A stretch of DNA of 64,000 nucleotides from Syngnathus acus (Eukaryota > Chordata > Actinopteri > Syngnathiformes > Syngnathidae): contig NC_051100.1 in assembly GCF_901709675.1 (NCBI RefSeq), positions 928,001 to 992,000 on the forward strand, given 5' to 3'. Positions 26,291 through 39,143 of this stretch are shown here, one piece after another; positions within the stretch are counted from its first letter, which is position 1; each line of letters begins with the position of its first letter. The notes below the pieces were generated by a model, which did not search any database, was not told the origin of the DNA, and saw only the letters and a program-made list of their open reading frames with translations. The position numbers and the translations under genes were made by a program.

Positions 26291-27475
26291 CACTTATCTA
26301 ACCTTCTGTCATTTTTATTATGACAAAGCAAAGAATCTTCTGTAGTTTCTCTTCTGTCACTTTGGCTCGATATATAAGAATTAATTCCCCATCCTTTTCA
26401 CAAGATAAATGTCCATTGTAAGAGAAAGGTGCCGTATATATTGTTAAATGATTCATGTGAATCATTTTAATCTCTCAGCGCTTGCCTGCTTCCACAGGAC
26501 ACAGCTCAGTCCAATATTGGAACACTTCTGAGGGTGAAGATGAGAAAAAAAACCAGAAGAGCTGACAAGATTTTTTTTTCATCCATTTTTTTTCACCATC
26601 ATATCTAACACAAGTAAACCAAGCAAAGTAGATGAAAGTATATCAATAAAGTTATAGGTTCTGATAAGCATGCACGGAGAACAAAAGTTCGAAATGAAAT
26701 TGTTACAGTTATCATCAGAGAAGGAGGGCCGACCCCGTCCATTTAAAACAGTAAAACAATGCCGCTGGAATAGTTTCTCAAGGCAATGCATTCAGTTGGA
26801 TGCAAAGTTCATGATTTGAAGAAACTTGCAACTCATCCCAGTAGTGAGAACCTGTTACAGCAGTACTGAACACAACAACAACAACAACAAATGAACATGC
26901 AGCTTTGTCCTGTTGTCACTGGAGACTAACAGCATGCCGCTACCGTATTGACATTTGAAAATGCACTTTGAAATCTGATTATAATCTTTGGTTTAAATAA
27001 TCAGCCACCAAACAAGAAATAACAAGTTGGACTGAACCAAAACAGAAAGTCATTCCAACCCTAACTTATGCCAACAACTGATAATATTAAAGTCAGACAA
27101 GCAGCCATGGAGCAGCCATTGGAGCTGATAAGGAAATGTAGACATCTTCATTTTGTCTGTCTTTATTCCAGCGTGAAACAAATGGTCTGCTGTCTAGGGA
27201 AGATAGAACGGTTTCCTCTCCAGTATAACAAAACGTTTTTCTTTAAACGAGGTTGAGTCATGTGAATTATGAACGAACGACGCAGTCTACTGATTTGGTA
27301 GTGATGCGAAGTATTAATAGCAAACGAATCAAATGATGTCTTCATCTCCTGTGTTTTTAGGTAGTCTTGAGTTTTTTGTGTACTAAAGACAAATAAATAA
27401 AGACATTTAGTGCTATTTGCTGGAAGTGAATTTTCCCCCATACTGTGCAAGTTTTTAAAACACATCTGCTTTCTT

Positions 27476-27481
27476 TTTATT
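27476..27481 (-). promoter_or_regulatory. Candidate gabrp polyadenylation signal
   Basis: AATAAA on the minus strand about 400 nt past the gabrp stop codon. Another candidate lies near 27163. This hexamer is common by chance, so the call is tentative. Confidence 0.3.
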
Positions 27482-27877
27482 TCTGCCACTGTCCATTCGT
27501 TTGGCCTAGTTTGATTCAAGATGTGAACCTTCAGGCAGAAAAGGATCAGAAAATATTATCGGGTAAAAGCGAACTGTCCTTTCAGCCTTTCACAGCACCG
27601 CCGGACATCAAATGAAAAATTGCAGCGCCGTCTTCTATGAATTAGCCACCAACCAACTTATTTCACATCAAGCTTTTCTGCGTATCGGACCTCACTTGTC
27701 AGCATTAAGTAGGCAAAAACAGAGGTGTTGAATTAAAACACTTTTGCTCTGCTCAGAAAAAAACATTCTTGTATCATTATCTTCTTCATTCTGTTGCTGC
27801 TTAGAAATATAGTCAAATCTCACCTCGGAACCACACCTAAGTCACACGGACAGTCAAATCAACTTCCTGTCTAACGA

Positions 27878-28237
27878 CTAAAAGTACAAATAATACGTCC
27901 AGTAAAGAAGATTAACAAGAACAAATGAGAGGGGGAAAGTGACTCTTGAGTAGTTGTCTATGTAGTGGGGATTTTCTATGTGACAACAGCTTATGAAACT
28001 GAGAAGTTTACGAAGGGTGGCCAGAACCACGAGACAGCGGTTGGGGGGTTCTGGAGGGGAAGCCTCAGGCTTGGGCTCGCTGCCTGTCGGGCTGGAGGGG
28101 TCGACCGCCAGTTCGGTGGGAGCGGCTGCGGGACCTGCGTCGGGTTCCTTGCGTCTCTTGGTCCTGTCAGAGTGGCTGGAGATGGTGGTGACGATGCCGT
28201 TCATTTCGTCGTCAAAGTTATGCATTTGGTGGCCGTA
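27878..28237 (-). CDS. gabrp: gabrp last exon: intracellular loop, M4, stop
   Basis: 120 codons including the stop. The M3-M4 intracellular loop is unusually rich in Pro, Ala and acidic residues ([16 protein letters not shown], then [16 protein letters not shown]) and shows little similarity to mammalian pi. It is followed by a conserved M4 ([18 protein letters not shown]) that ends the protein. Acceptor ctccacag. Confidence 0.93.
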   Translation of the reverse strand, partial: YGHQMHNFDDEMNGIVTTISSHSDRTKRRKEPDAGPAAAPTELAVDPSSPTGSEPKPEASPPEPPNRCLVVLATLRKLLSFISCCHIENPHYIDNYSRVTFPLSFVLVNLLYWTYYLYF

Positions 28238-31200
28238 CTGTGGAGCAAATGTTAAACGACAATGTTAGCTGCGCAAGGAACCGGAATATTTTCGACTTGA
28301 CTTCCTCTGAGGTTTTGAATAAATAATAGATCCCATTTTTTAAAAATCCAGAGGAAGGAATCCAGAAACATTTTCCAGTCAGTGAGCAAAGAGATACAAC
28401 AGCAGGACAGAATAATAAGAGGAGGATCTCACCATGAGCATGTGCGAGTCACCGTAAGTGAGGGTGCAGAAATGAGCCACAGCATACTCGATGAGGGCTC
28501 CAAAGATAAAGCTGAAGCAGATTCCTAAGTACACGTCAATGGCCTTGATGAAACAGTTGGCGTTGGGGAGCGACGTGCGAGCTCCCATCATCAGAGTGGT
28601 CATTGTCAGCACTGTTGTCACTCCTGGCATGGAACACGTACGCAGTGCACATTCGTTCTCATTTTTCATTGAAAACAGGGTCATGAAAATTTGAAGAGGA
28701 TTTTCCGGGAAAGCGGGCATTAAAGCTAGCTCGGTAAGCTCAATTGCAAAGTACGGTAATGATGAGATTGTCCCTAATCTAGGCTGTGAATAAAGACTAC
28801 TCTGTCATTTGTAAGAATGAAACAAACAATTACAAATTCAAAATAACATTGTTTACCATCCGAATGTTTGAACTGCGATGGAAACAGATTTTGTTAATAA
28901 TGCTTGTTTGCATTGTTGCAATGTGTTGTTCCTGTGATACCATTTGAAGAGAAGGTTACATTTATCTATGCTTATAATTCCTTCATCCATCATTTAAGCT
29001 CAGGATCTGAAAGCTTCGCTCTTTGCGACTGCTACGTACCTATACAAATTCGAGCTGGGACAGAGGACAGGGAAATCCAGAAGGAGACCCAAGAGAGGAC
29101 CACCAACAGGCTTGATGGAACGTATGTCTCCAGGATGAAGTACAGGATGCTCCTCTTTAGCTCAAAGTGGAAGACCAGCTTGGGGTAGTGACCTTTCAGA
29201 CAAAACCATAGAGAAGCTCAAATGTACCGAAACGTTTTGGCAAGTCATGTGATAACAGCGCATGAAATGAAATGTACGGGCCGAAATAAGCACACAAACA
29301 AGCAAAACAAAATGAAGTAGCATCAAATAAATAGCAACAAACTTTGTATATGTAATCATTTCTTTCCTGTTAGGATCTTTTGCCGTTCTACTCACCAGTT
29401 TCATAGATAGCCTCTGACACAGAAGTGTAGTGGTCTTCCACTGTAAACTGAGCAAGTTGAAGAGTGTCTAGGCCACTGACAGACTCATTTCCTCTGGTCC
29501 AGTAGAACATGACATCATTGATATTGTAACCCCCTATGGAACAAGAAACGGATGAAAGTGAAACTTTTTTTCCAAATGAATTTTACAAGAGATACGGCAC
29601 TTCAAATGAATGACTTCCTTTAAACGGAAATAAGCACACTCGGATATTGTCATGCTCTTCTGCTCAAGTGGATGTGCACTTTCTGCATCAAGCTTTTCTC
29701 CTCATGTCACACAGGAAAGCTGCTATTAATACAAGACAGAATGTCACTACAGCAAAATGCACCACTACTGAGGACACCTATTAACTGTGCTGCACACACT
29801 ATTAGGTTATTAAGGGATTACAAGATCGACTTGGCATAAAATCCCTCTTATACAAGAGCGCAAGGAATGGAAAACTCGCGCACGTGTTAGCCTTGAGGGG
29901 GATACAACATTCAAATCATTCTGCTTTCATCGCAACACCTGAAATGGATACATTGGGGAAGAACATCTCACAAAGCTTTGAAAGATTGTCAGCCACAGTG
30001 CAAATGGAATATTTTCACAGCTATAAAGTTCAAGACCGATAAGAATTGTTGACAGAAATGCATCCGTCATGCAAAGATATGTTATTGTCAAGAACCTCAT
30101 TGGTGTGCTTCACACATTTTTCACCAGAGGGTGCAAGAGATGGGGGAAAAAAAAAAAAGACTCAGCGCTATAATGTTTTTCTAGTTCACTTTTTTAATTA
30201 CTCGTCATCCCTCCATGTATTATTTAATGTATTATTGATACGCTAAATAATTGAGAAGAGAAACCCCACATACTAAGAGCAAAAGTTCAAGATCTATTTC
30301 CCTGAGCATTATTGAAGAACTCTACTGTACAATGGATGTGCCTGAAATGTCAAATACCACACAAGTCAGGATCAAATGGTTACCAAATGTAACCATCACA
30401 TCTGACATATCTGTTCAAACATTGCTACTAAATATTTGAGCACAGAATGCTCCGCCGCCGCACTCTGCTGTCAAGTGATTTTTTGCATAATTTTAGAAGA
30501 AATGAATCTTTGACTACATCTTCACACTGGGAGATATGCAAAACAGAGGAGAATTAGGGCAAAAGAAAGTGAGAGGGAGATGTCAGTAAAGGGAGCCAGA
30601 AGATCAAAGTGAAACTTCAAGCAAAAGTGAAAGACAGTGGCAAAGGTGCAGGCAGATATTTAGCTGGGACTTATTGAGACAGCGGAGGAGGGAGCCATCA
30701 TCCTTTCAGCGCCAACCTCGGGATGTCGTTGTGTCAGTTAAGGGGGATTGCAGCCCCTTCATTTTGGCATGATGGCTTGTTTGGCTTTTGGCAGGGACCA
30801 GAATGGGCTAAGCCTCCATGGCTGACTGTCATTTAAAAGGCAGCAGATCAGCAATGACAGCGGATCACCGAGGGTGGCAAAAAGCGCACGGGGGATTGTT
30901 TGTTTCTCAAATCAGGGTCTTTTCATAACATGATTTCGCTACAAAGATGCTCCTGCTGCCTTCCTGATACATATGAAATGATTTGTGGGAGAGGGAAAAA
31001 AAAAAAAGAAGACCGATCTGACCACGATCAACCTTTTTGAAATTTAGCGAGAGCTAATTCTTGGGTTGCTCTTCTTAAAACACTTGGTGAACTTGGCGAA
31101 AGAGAAACATGAGGTTCTTACAGCTCTCCAGTTGTAGTGTGCAGGTTTGCTTGTCCATGGGATACTTGGTCAAATCCATGTTACAGGCCACAGTGGTGGT

Positions 31201-34200
31201 AATTCTGCGGGACATAAATGTAGCAATTCATTTGAGAATAGCAGATGGCAATTTGATTGTTTTTTTTTTTTCAATCCATTCACATATACAGACACACTCT
31301 GCTCTTTTTCATTTGTGTTTGCGGTCTTTTTGGAGAGGATTGTTTGGCGGAGTCTCCTGTGTTTAATGATGTCATCAAATTGCTCAGTTGTGTCTTTTTA
31401 CTTTGGCCGTCATGCCACAAGTCGGACGAACAAGCCGATGCCACCATCAAACACGCGTAACGTGAGAACGTGAAAAGTGATGCAAGATGAAGTCTATATT
31501 TGAAGTGCTGTTAAATCATGATATTTATATCAAGGCGTACGCATTGCACAGCATGCAGCAATAATTACTGCAATGAAGAGGCAAGTGTGTAGATACATAC
31601 GGTCCTTCTTGGAGAGTCATGACTAGTTTTGTGTGATTGCTTTTTGGGCTCTGCACAAATCCTTAAACCGTGATGCAATTAATAGCTGTTCATTCTGAAC
31701 ACAGTTCAATTGCCCAAATCAACCTTAACTCTAATGGATATTTAAATCATGATTTGTGAAAATCCCCTTGACATTGCTTCATGAAATCTCTCCTCTCAGC
31801 CACTTGACCGTATGTACATCTCAGTGCTTTCTCATGTTGTCCCTAAGGCGAGCACTGAAACATGTGCCTCACATTTCTCATTTCTTACCATCTCTTTTCT
31901 CAGCCCCAATTCCTCCCGGTAGTCATTCCTCTTCTGATGGTGTTTTTAGTCTAGTTTCACTCCGACTAGCCAAGCTCTCCAAACACCATCTCACTTAACA
32001 TTTTGGTCTCAGTGGACCAAGGACATTTAGAGCACTCATTGCAAATGAAATACATTAAAAAAAATAAAAATAACAATGCACATGTTGGCAACACAACAAA
32101 CTCCTCACAGTAGTATGCCATCCAGAGAGATGTGCTCCTGCAGACTGAATTGAGTGGTACTACCCAATTCAATTTTACCACAACAAGATCTTGCCGTTCA
32201 TTTCTTCTCTGCTAGTTGCAAAACTGCCGTTAGCAAGAGTCGAGAGGTATCCCATGGGAATTTTTCTCTCTTTTGCCACTCGACAAATCACTGTGCTTCG
32301 ATCCATTGGTAGCAGTATTGACTCCCTGTTCTGCAATTATGTAGTCAAGCCATATGCCAATTTCTTCTCCATCACCCTGATGACATTTCATTATTTAGCA
32401 AAGCAGAGAACACAGCCGACAACCAATAAACTGGCAGTTGCGTTCATGATCTGACCTCAGCGCATAAAGGACGGTCCCATTTGGAAAGATGCGAATCAGT
32501 CGGTTCTCCACAGTGATGTCATGAAGAAAAGACTTCTTGGAGTCCACGATGAAAGTGTCAGGGACCCAGAGGAGCTCCACAAGCCGTCCGTCAAGGCTCA
32601 GGCTCTTGTTGCCTTCAAACACCAATCGCTCGTCCGTCCAGCGCTGCCGAAGGAATATGGTGGCTGTGTAGTCCTACGAGATTGAGGTCAAAAGGTTAGA
32701 ACAAAGCTAATGGACTATTTAACTGGCCATGTCCAAAATATGCTGACAGATAAGCACTGATTTCGCTAACTATGACAGTCCTGTGTAGTTAGAGGGCGTT
32801 TTTGTTTTTTGCACCGTTGGATATTGGCGGCATCACGTCCCTGAGCTGTTCTACGCCTAAAGCAATTGAAATGCGGCACATTGCATCAAGTCAGCAAGTT
32901 AGCTTCTACGTTTGAGAGAACACGGAATTGTGTGTCGCTGTGCGTGTGGCCATACTGCAAGTCTTGTTCTTTTGATAGGTGTTAATGACCTTGGAGCTTC
33001 CGACTGCGCATCAAAGGCGTGCTGCTAACGTGAGTAAGCGAGAGCAAATGCTCAGGTAATTGTTTTCCATTCATCAGTGAAACGGGATCATTTGCGTGGC
33101 TTCTGAAGGGCTTGACAGCAGGCAGGACAGCAAACCCGACGAGGTGTGACACGTTGTCACATTTACTCTATTCATTGAAGGCTATGATGAGTCCGTTTCA
33201 TTTTTAAAGGTCAGATACACAGTGGCAACAATTACAGAACACAGATGAATTGCGTTACCGACATCTGGACGACGACTGATATTCCCATTGGACGATTCGT
33301 GGAAACGTGCGTAGGGCCACAAAGGTTTAAAGTAAGCGCATGCAATGAGATCATAAAGATAATAAATGCCCTGAAAAAAAAATGGCCTTCAGAGAAATAT
33401 TTGCTTTACTGCGTTGGTATAGATGAGTACTGTATGTATCTGTATCGTGCTCGCGCTATATACGTATATCTTCCATTGAAGTACACATCTGCTGTATTGA
33501 TTTGATCAAGTTGTTGACTGTGGTTTGCGCCTGCCTATATTGGCCATTCAAAGATACTGAACATTGGCAGAAATTGAATCACAAAGCAAGCCAAACTTGC
33601 TTAGTGCAATGGAAGAAGTGTGGAATGCTTCAGAGACCAAAACATCTGTTTCATGATCTTGGAGGATTTCCCAAGTCGCGGACTGGCATGCTCTGTGTTT
33701 GTGACATTTGTTGGATGTACGCCTAACTCTGAGAATGAATCTTGGAAGGACTTATAACAAACAGGAGTTGGACTAAGTTAGTTCTGTCCTGGGTGGACAT
33801 CGCTCCGCTTCTTAGAACAGATACGATAACTTCAATTTTTGTGACATTCTGTTGCACATAAAAGTTCACATTTGGAGTCGGCTTTTCTTGGCCAGGCAGA
33901 AAAAAAACACTCTTACCATATTGATCTCTGAAATGGTGTCAATACTAGCAATGTCCAAGCTCATACCAACAGTCACAGGACCATCTAGAAAAAATAAATA
34001 AATAGAAGAAGTCAATAATGGATGCAATATGTCCAGGGGGATTGTGGGATTACACAGTAGGTCATGTCATCAAGAGTTCAATCATGCATTGTGTTGAATA
34101 GTCAAGTGGTGATCAGGGAACACTCATAAGCCCTAATATTTAATGGCATCATCAACTATGCTTTGTTAACAGTTACATGCCAATTAGAAACATCTTTGCT

Positions 34201-34832
34201 GTAATGCGTTTGTTCATTATTCCTTGTTATAATCAAGTTTAATGAGGCTCTTACAGAAAAAAAATAACAAAGGCCGAACAGCCAAAATTTGATACAAATG
34301 TGGATTAATAGCTGTGCTGATGAAGAATCATTTTAGTAAATATTCCTGTCAATCATATGTATAATACTGCACACTTTCATCCATCTCCACAATGGAGGGT
34401 TATGATTTCTCAAGTCCACTTTTCTCTTGGGCACCTCAAAAAGCAAACTGTTTTTGTAGCCTTCTTCAGATTTTGACCTTGCCACAATCATACTGATACA
34501 CTTGAAGCAAACATTTCATTTCTTGAGTGTGTTTGAGTCTTTGACTAAAATGACATTGAAATAAATGATGATTGTCAACTATTTTTTAGTGTGCCCCACA
34601 AATAGTATTGAAGAGTTTTGATATGACAAATTTCACACAATCTCAGACGGAATCAGTATACAGTAGGATCATCCTCGCTGTCAAAAGGTCAGTACTGCGT
34701 GTGGATGCAATTTCCTTACTGTCAAAGAAAGGCCTCAGGTACTTGTTATAGCCTTTCATCAGCTTTTGAATGGTTGGAGGCAAAATTTCACCTTCCTTCA
34801 TTTCTGCATTGAGCATGGAGCTTTCGAGCAAC
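27878..34832 (-). CDS. gabrp: GABA-A receptor subunit pi, first exon not located
   Basis: Eight coding exons on the minus strand, in order: 34720-34832, 33917-33984, 32456-32673, 31122-31204, 29396-29533, 29040-29192, 28433-28623, 27878-28237 (1324 nt). Sizes 68, 83, 138 and 153 bp are hallmarks of GABA-A receptor genes, and all phases join. The product is a Cys-loop ligand-gated chloride channel subunit of the plasma membrane. Visible features: LVFEGNKS and WVPDTF in the ligand domain; Cys-loop [16 protein letters not shown]1 [19 protein letters not shown]; the PAR anion-selectivity motif before M2; M3 ending [11 protein letters not shown]4 ending [10 protein letters not shown] at the stop. 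Close agreement with human GABRP, as I recall it, separates it from alpha, beta, gamma and rho subunits. The signal-peptide exon must lie upstream of 34833. Confidence 0.92.
28433..28623 (-). CDS. gabrp: gabrp exon G: M2 and M3
   Basis: 191 nt, phase 1 in and phase 0 out. It encodes [18 protein letters not shown] (most of M2 and the M2-M3 linker), then [16 protein letters not shown] and [10 protein letters not shown] (M3). This matches pi almost residue for residue. Confidence 0.95.
28624..29039. other. gabrp intron between exons F and G
   Basis: 416 bp, AT-rich. Nothing recognisable within it. Confidence 0.8.
29040..29192 (-). CDS. gabrp: gabrp exon F: M1 and start of pore (153 bp)
   Basis: Conserved 153-bp exon size. 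It encodes [19 protein letters not shown]1 ([16 protein letters not shown]) and [10 protein letters not shown]. The PAR motif at the cytoplasmic mouth of M2 marks an anion channel. A cysteine occupies the pore 2' position, as in human pi. Confidence 0.95.
29396..29533 (-). CDS. gabrp: gabrp exon E (138 bp)
   Basis: Conserved 138-bp exon size. It encodes [17 protein letters not shown], then [18 protein letters not shown], ending EAIYETG. Acceptor ttccatag, donor gtgagt. NES is a sequon. Confidence 0.93.
29534..31121. other. gabrp intron between exons D and E
   Basis: 1588 bp. It contains short A-runs (near 30146 and 30997) and a purine-rich stretch around 30540-30660. No exon is recognised; the flanking exons join in phase without it. 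Confidence 0.8.
31122..31204 (-). CDS. gabrp: gabrp exon D: Cys-loop (83 bp)
   Basis: The size is exactly that of the conserved 83-bp exon. It encodes [18 protein letters not shown] and then QTCTLQLES plus a split Trp codon. The two cysteines, 13 residues apart, form the superfamily-defining disulphide loop. Confidence 0.95.
31205..32455. other. gabrp intron between exons C and D
   Basis: 1251 bp. No coding or repeat feature beyond short T- and A-rich runs. Confidence 0.8.
32456..32673 (-). CDS. gabrp: gabrp exon C: ligand-binding domain
   Basis: 218 nt, phase 0 in and phase 2 out. It encodes [41 protein letters not shown] and [15 protein letters not shown] and WVPDTF are signature segments of the receptor extracellular domain. 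NGT is a conserved glycosylation sequon. Confidence 0.95.
32674..33916. other. gabrp intron between exons B and C
   Basis: 1243 bp. Nothing recognisable. Confidence 0.8.
33917..33984 (-). CDS. gabrp: gabrp exon B (68 bp)
   Basis: The size is exactly that of the conserved 68-bp GABA-A receptor exon. Acceptor ttctag, donor gtaaga. It encodes [20 protein letters not shown] and then NM, the first beta-strand region of the extracellular domain. Confidence 0.93.
33985..34719. other. gabrp intron between exons A and B
   Basis: 735 bp. Nothing recognisable. Confidence 0.8.
34720..34832 (-). CDS. gabrp: gabrp exon A: mature N-terminus
   Basis: 113 nt, phase 2 in and phase 1 out, between acceptor cctcctcag and donor gtaagg. 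It encodes [13 protein letters not shown] and then [10 protein letters not shown], matching the pi-subunit GYNKFLRP region. A stop codon lies in frame at 34877-34879, so the coding sequence must enter through a splice. The T/C-rich run before 34833 is best read as the polypyrimidine tract. Confidence 0.8.
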
Positions 34833-36895
34833 CTGAGGAGGATGAAAAGAAGTGAGAAAAGAAAATCTGCACACACTCACATATTTACCAGGTAAATTCC
34901 CTGATACTGTGGAGTATCCATTTCGTTCTGGTGAAACACTTGCTGAGGGAGGCATGAAATTGAGAGAAATGGGATTTTCCATTCAAAATAAACATGCAGC
35001 TTACATGAAAGCTTGTTTAATTATTTTGGAGTCACTTATCATATGTTACGCTATCCGCACTTGCTTGCATTTTAATTGGTGGCGTTCAATATATTTTGCT
35101 ACGCGCGCTATCCCGAAAGGCTCATTGGGAGTGTGGGAAGACCATTATAGAGCTTGTAATTGTGATATGATTCGCCCCACTTTCCCAATCTTTTGCTTAA
35201 TTGTGTGTTTGTATAGAAACTGGGAACTGGAGAATATAGGAGCTTTTACATGTCATGGTATAACACTGGCGGAGAAGAGACAGAACTGGTTCTTCCTCCT
35301 CATTCCCATCGCTCACTATTCCACAACGGCAAAATTGGTCACAGCAAAAATATGATGGCACCAGCGGGAAAAATACACTGTTGAGAATTGGAGACAAGCC
35401 TCCACGGAGAGCGCACACATTATTCTATTTGACAATAGCACACAGTTGAGGAAGTCTCAACCGGCACATCACATGAGCTTTGTCTTTTTCACGTAGGTGG
35501 ATCTAACAAGGATGAGAAGAAAACCAGATCCAAACTAAAACCTCTTGTCGATGTTGTTGTTGAGCTGCTATGCTATGTTTTCGCTTTCTTTATTGTTAAC
35601 AAGGCAAACAATGTTACGCAGAGGTGTACTTGGAACAAATGTATAGACAAATAACACTATTTACTGTATAGTTGGGGTGTTTGGGTGCAACAAATGTTCT
35701 TCTTCCTCAAGGTGAATCATTGAGAAGCACCGGTTTTAATGCAACAAATCAAATATACTGCATTTAAAGAAAATTGGGATATAAATGCAGTAGTGCAGTA
35801 GAGTAGTTGAAAATGAAATGAACTACAGAGAGCAAATGATATGTCTTTTTTTCCCTGAACCGAGTCATTTTACATCTGTGGCACCATGCTAATGATGTTT
35901 CACGAGTCTACTGTGAGCAGTAACATTTTATATGCGAAGCTTTGCTGCACAAACCTTGTCGGGTGAGTCAGAAAGCCACTGTTAATAGGGCTCTAGATTT
36001 GCAATACAGCATATCAAAGCCTTGGATAAATCCTTAATTAACATCAAATATGTACCTTTTAACCACGCATAACCAACCACTCAGTTATGGATAAAAGCAA
36101 TTTGCATCATTTCGATTTGGGAAATCATAAAGATGCAATAAACAACACGTACAGATCTTATGAAAATCTGCCTGGTGCTTGTCCTACTTGTAAAAGCCCC
36201 ATGTGGCATCCAAGTGGAACTGGTGCTGAAGCTGACAAGCATCCTCACAAATAAATGAAAGTGAAGTTCAGCTTTCAGAGCACCTGACTGTGTCAAATAA
36301 GTGGAGACAGCTGGTAAGTTGCTCCCAGCACCCTGTTGCTACGCTGCACCAAGTCTCACTCACATGGCTTGCAGCCTGTTGTTTCAGTAGGCAACAGTCT
36401 TGGATGCCAAAGCCATGTTAGTGATGCCGGTGACAGCGCTCTGCCTCTGGCCCACCGAATTATCATTCACAATTATGCTTGCCAAGTGCATGAGTGGATT
36501 CTTTGTCCAAACACACGCACGCACGCACGCACACAGACAGACAGACTTTTCATTGAGTTGATCTATTTTGGTGGATAAACATAAAGAAAAGAGCGTGCAA
36601 CAAACCCTCGGAATCATTGTACAAATCAATTCTTGAACACATTTTCATTATTTGTTTCATTTTTATCATCGCAGCTATAGGTGTTATTTTTCTATTCCAT
36701 TTGAATTCTATTTTTGAACTGCATTTGAAAGCAAAGTCTTCAGAGAGCACATTTTCCCAGGGTGGAATCTGCCAGACCTGACACACCTGCCCACTGGGCT
36801 GCCTATCAAGAATAATAAGATGACACACTGAGTGCCCACAACAGAGCTCAGGGGGCTGATGCCATGCAGACAACAATCCTTACTTAAGACTGCGT

Positions 36896-36897
36896 AA

Positions 36898-36933
<36 letters not shown>

Positions 36934-36936
36934 AAA
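36896..36936. repeat. (AAAG)n microsatellite
   Basis: About ten tandem aaag units. Confidence 0.95.
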
Positions 36937-39082
36937 CGACCCTTTGTGTAATATACGTATGCATCTAAAATAGCAGCTCATCACAGATCCTACGAGTACG
37001 ACTGCTCAACATGATCAAAACTACACATTCCGTACAACATCACTCACTAGCTGTGAGAACAGATGGTGCTAAATATGTCCAATGCTAGCTGGGGAAAATA
37101 TACTGCAGACATGTCAGCACTGCTGTGCATAACATACTGTTATGTAAAGGGTATTTTGTTGAGCTCCTAAATTTTTCTGAATATTCTCGAGAGTCATAGT
37201 AAGGAACAATTGTTGCAAAGTAAGTTAGGAAACACTCAAGCAGAAGCAGCAGTCGCACCCTTGTGATTGTGTACAGGACAAATGGTATGGAAAACAAATG
37301 GATTCTTTTCTGTGTGACTCGTCGGTGCCGATCAATAAGAAGGAAACACAAATAATGGCAGCGCCGTGAATCAAGTAGCTACCAATCAATGTGCAAAAAC
37401 ACACACACAAGGACAAAAAAGCGAAAAGCACATTAATGGGCTGCTCACCACTTTCCCCTGAAGAACAATTCATTAACGTCTTTATTTTGATTGCTACATA
37501 CTAAATGAGATCAATAGATTAGCTGAACAAGATCTCCATATAATTGGAGTATCGTCTAAATCACTTGTAGAATGTATTTCCTCCTTGAAGGTCCTTGACC
37601 TCTACCGCCACGTGCAGAATGTGACGTTAGAAGCTGGAGTAACTTGCGACCACTGGGCGGCCTTCCGCTCTCTATACATTCAGGGCCCTGAAGGCAATAC
37701 TAAGATGGCCGTGGCTACATCTTGAAAGCTACGTTGTATGAATCACTTCAGACATAGCTATACAGAGGTGCCTTGGAATGAAGGTCTCACGCCCTGTGGC
37801 AGAATTTGCCTTTTCAGATACGGTTTCATGACATAACCTCTGGAAAGACCTCCCCCCGGCCCCACACACACACTCATCTTTCCCAATCTTCATTCAATTC
37901 AAAGGAAGCATCAGTCCAGGCGGCTCTCGCGCATTTCATAGCACATTAATTTAGATGAACATAGCCTCCCCTGCAGTGAAGTGAGTAACGCTCTCCATGG
38001 ATTTCCTACTCCCCTCCCCGTCTTTCCTTTCATGCCTCCTCCCACTCAGCAATATGCACGAGTCGTAGCGGCTTCCCACACTTCCTTCATTGATTCATGT
38101 CATTATCTCACTCCAGCATCCAAAGCATGGCTTTTGTTGTACAGAAATCCCATGTGCATATTGCACAGGGAGCGATTTCATTTTTTTTTTTTAATGCATT
38201 CTGAAGCATTTCAGTGCTGGCAGGGATACCGTTCCGGCAAAGTTTGTTGTTACTCCCAAAACTCTGACTCACAAGGGATTCACTAATACATTTTCATGGG
38301 ATTTTTTTAACACTAGATTTATTAAACCCACGAGTCGTATTACCATAATGTATGCATTTTCTTCCATACTTGTAAATGAATTAAAAACACAGCTGTAAGA
38401 CCTGCTTGTTTAATTAAAATGAGTTATTGATCTAAAATGTCCTTAGTTCACATTGAAATGATTTATTTTAGAACAATAGCACATTTTTAAAAATAGATGA
38501 AGCCATTGAATTGTATTTGTTTTCTTTCTGGTGTCCACATGTCATGCATCAAAAAAGCGTAGCGCTGCTTTGTCTATTTGGATGGAGTACTATTTGAATA
38601 CGCTTACCATATTTTACGACTCGACAAGAGGCTGCTTATTTCCCAAGTGTTGAACAATGAGCCTTTGAATGTGATGCAGGTAATTTATGAATTTTAACTG
38701 ACCAGCTTCAAGATGCCAATAAACAAAATCTCATCACAGCGGACAATGAAAGTTGCTTCACTGGCCATTCGCCGTTGGAGTGTGCGCGCGTGGGAGTTCT
38801 ATATACGCGGAGCGGTCCGAGATAGTGTCAAGGTGCAACTGAGAGCAAAACGACAAGCCATGTGTGCAGCGTGAGGCCCCTCTCTCTATCTGTTGCTTGC
38901 TTGTATCGCGGCTCCCGCCATTGTTAACAAAAGATGACAGGCGTCCCCAGGGGACAGCATTAATGGCTCCCTGCATCTCCCTAACACTTAACTGCTTCCC
39001 AAAGCTGCTGCTGCTGTATAAGATCATTGGAGAATTGGTCTCGTGATAACAAGAGAGACTGTGAGAGATTCGGGACTAGAAC

Positions 39083-39143
39083 CAAAGTTCATGAACTTGT
39101 TCATAATTTGGAGAATCAAAGTTCATGAACTCGTTCATAATTT
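39083..39143. repeat. Duplicated 27-mer with internal palindrome
   Basis: Copies 39083-39109 and 39117-39143 (period 34) differ at one base. Each contains gttcatgaac, itself a palindrome. This may be the end of a diverged DNA transposon; no TIR partner was identified. Confidence 0.8.

Larger units (their letters stand above)
17204..27877. other. Intergenic region between adgra 5' end and gabrp 3' end
   Basis: 10.7 kb with no supported coding exon. The adgra promoter should lie in the first few hundred bases, where 17220-17460 is relatively GC- and CpG-rich. The rest holds twin palindromes (17857-17946), a (CAG)8 run, a GA-rich microsatellite, a tandem 27-mer, an inverted repeat and poly-A runs. 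Long frames near 20683-21093 are not convincing as genes. Confidence 0.6.

Noticed and set aside
34643-34876. Minus-strand frame that joins a hydrophobic start to gabrp exon A
   Set aside because: It begins with GTG directly after a stop, and the hydrophobic part is the translated pyrimidine tract of a splice acceptor. The 3' part also reads past the true donor at 34719.
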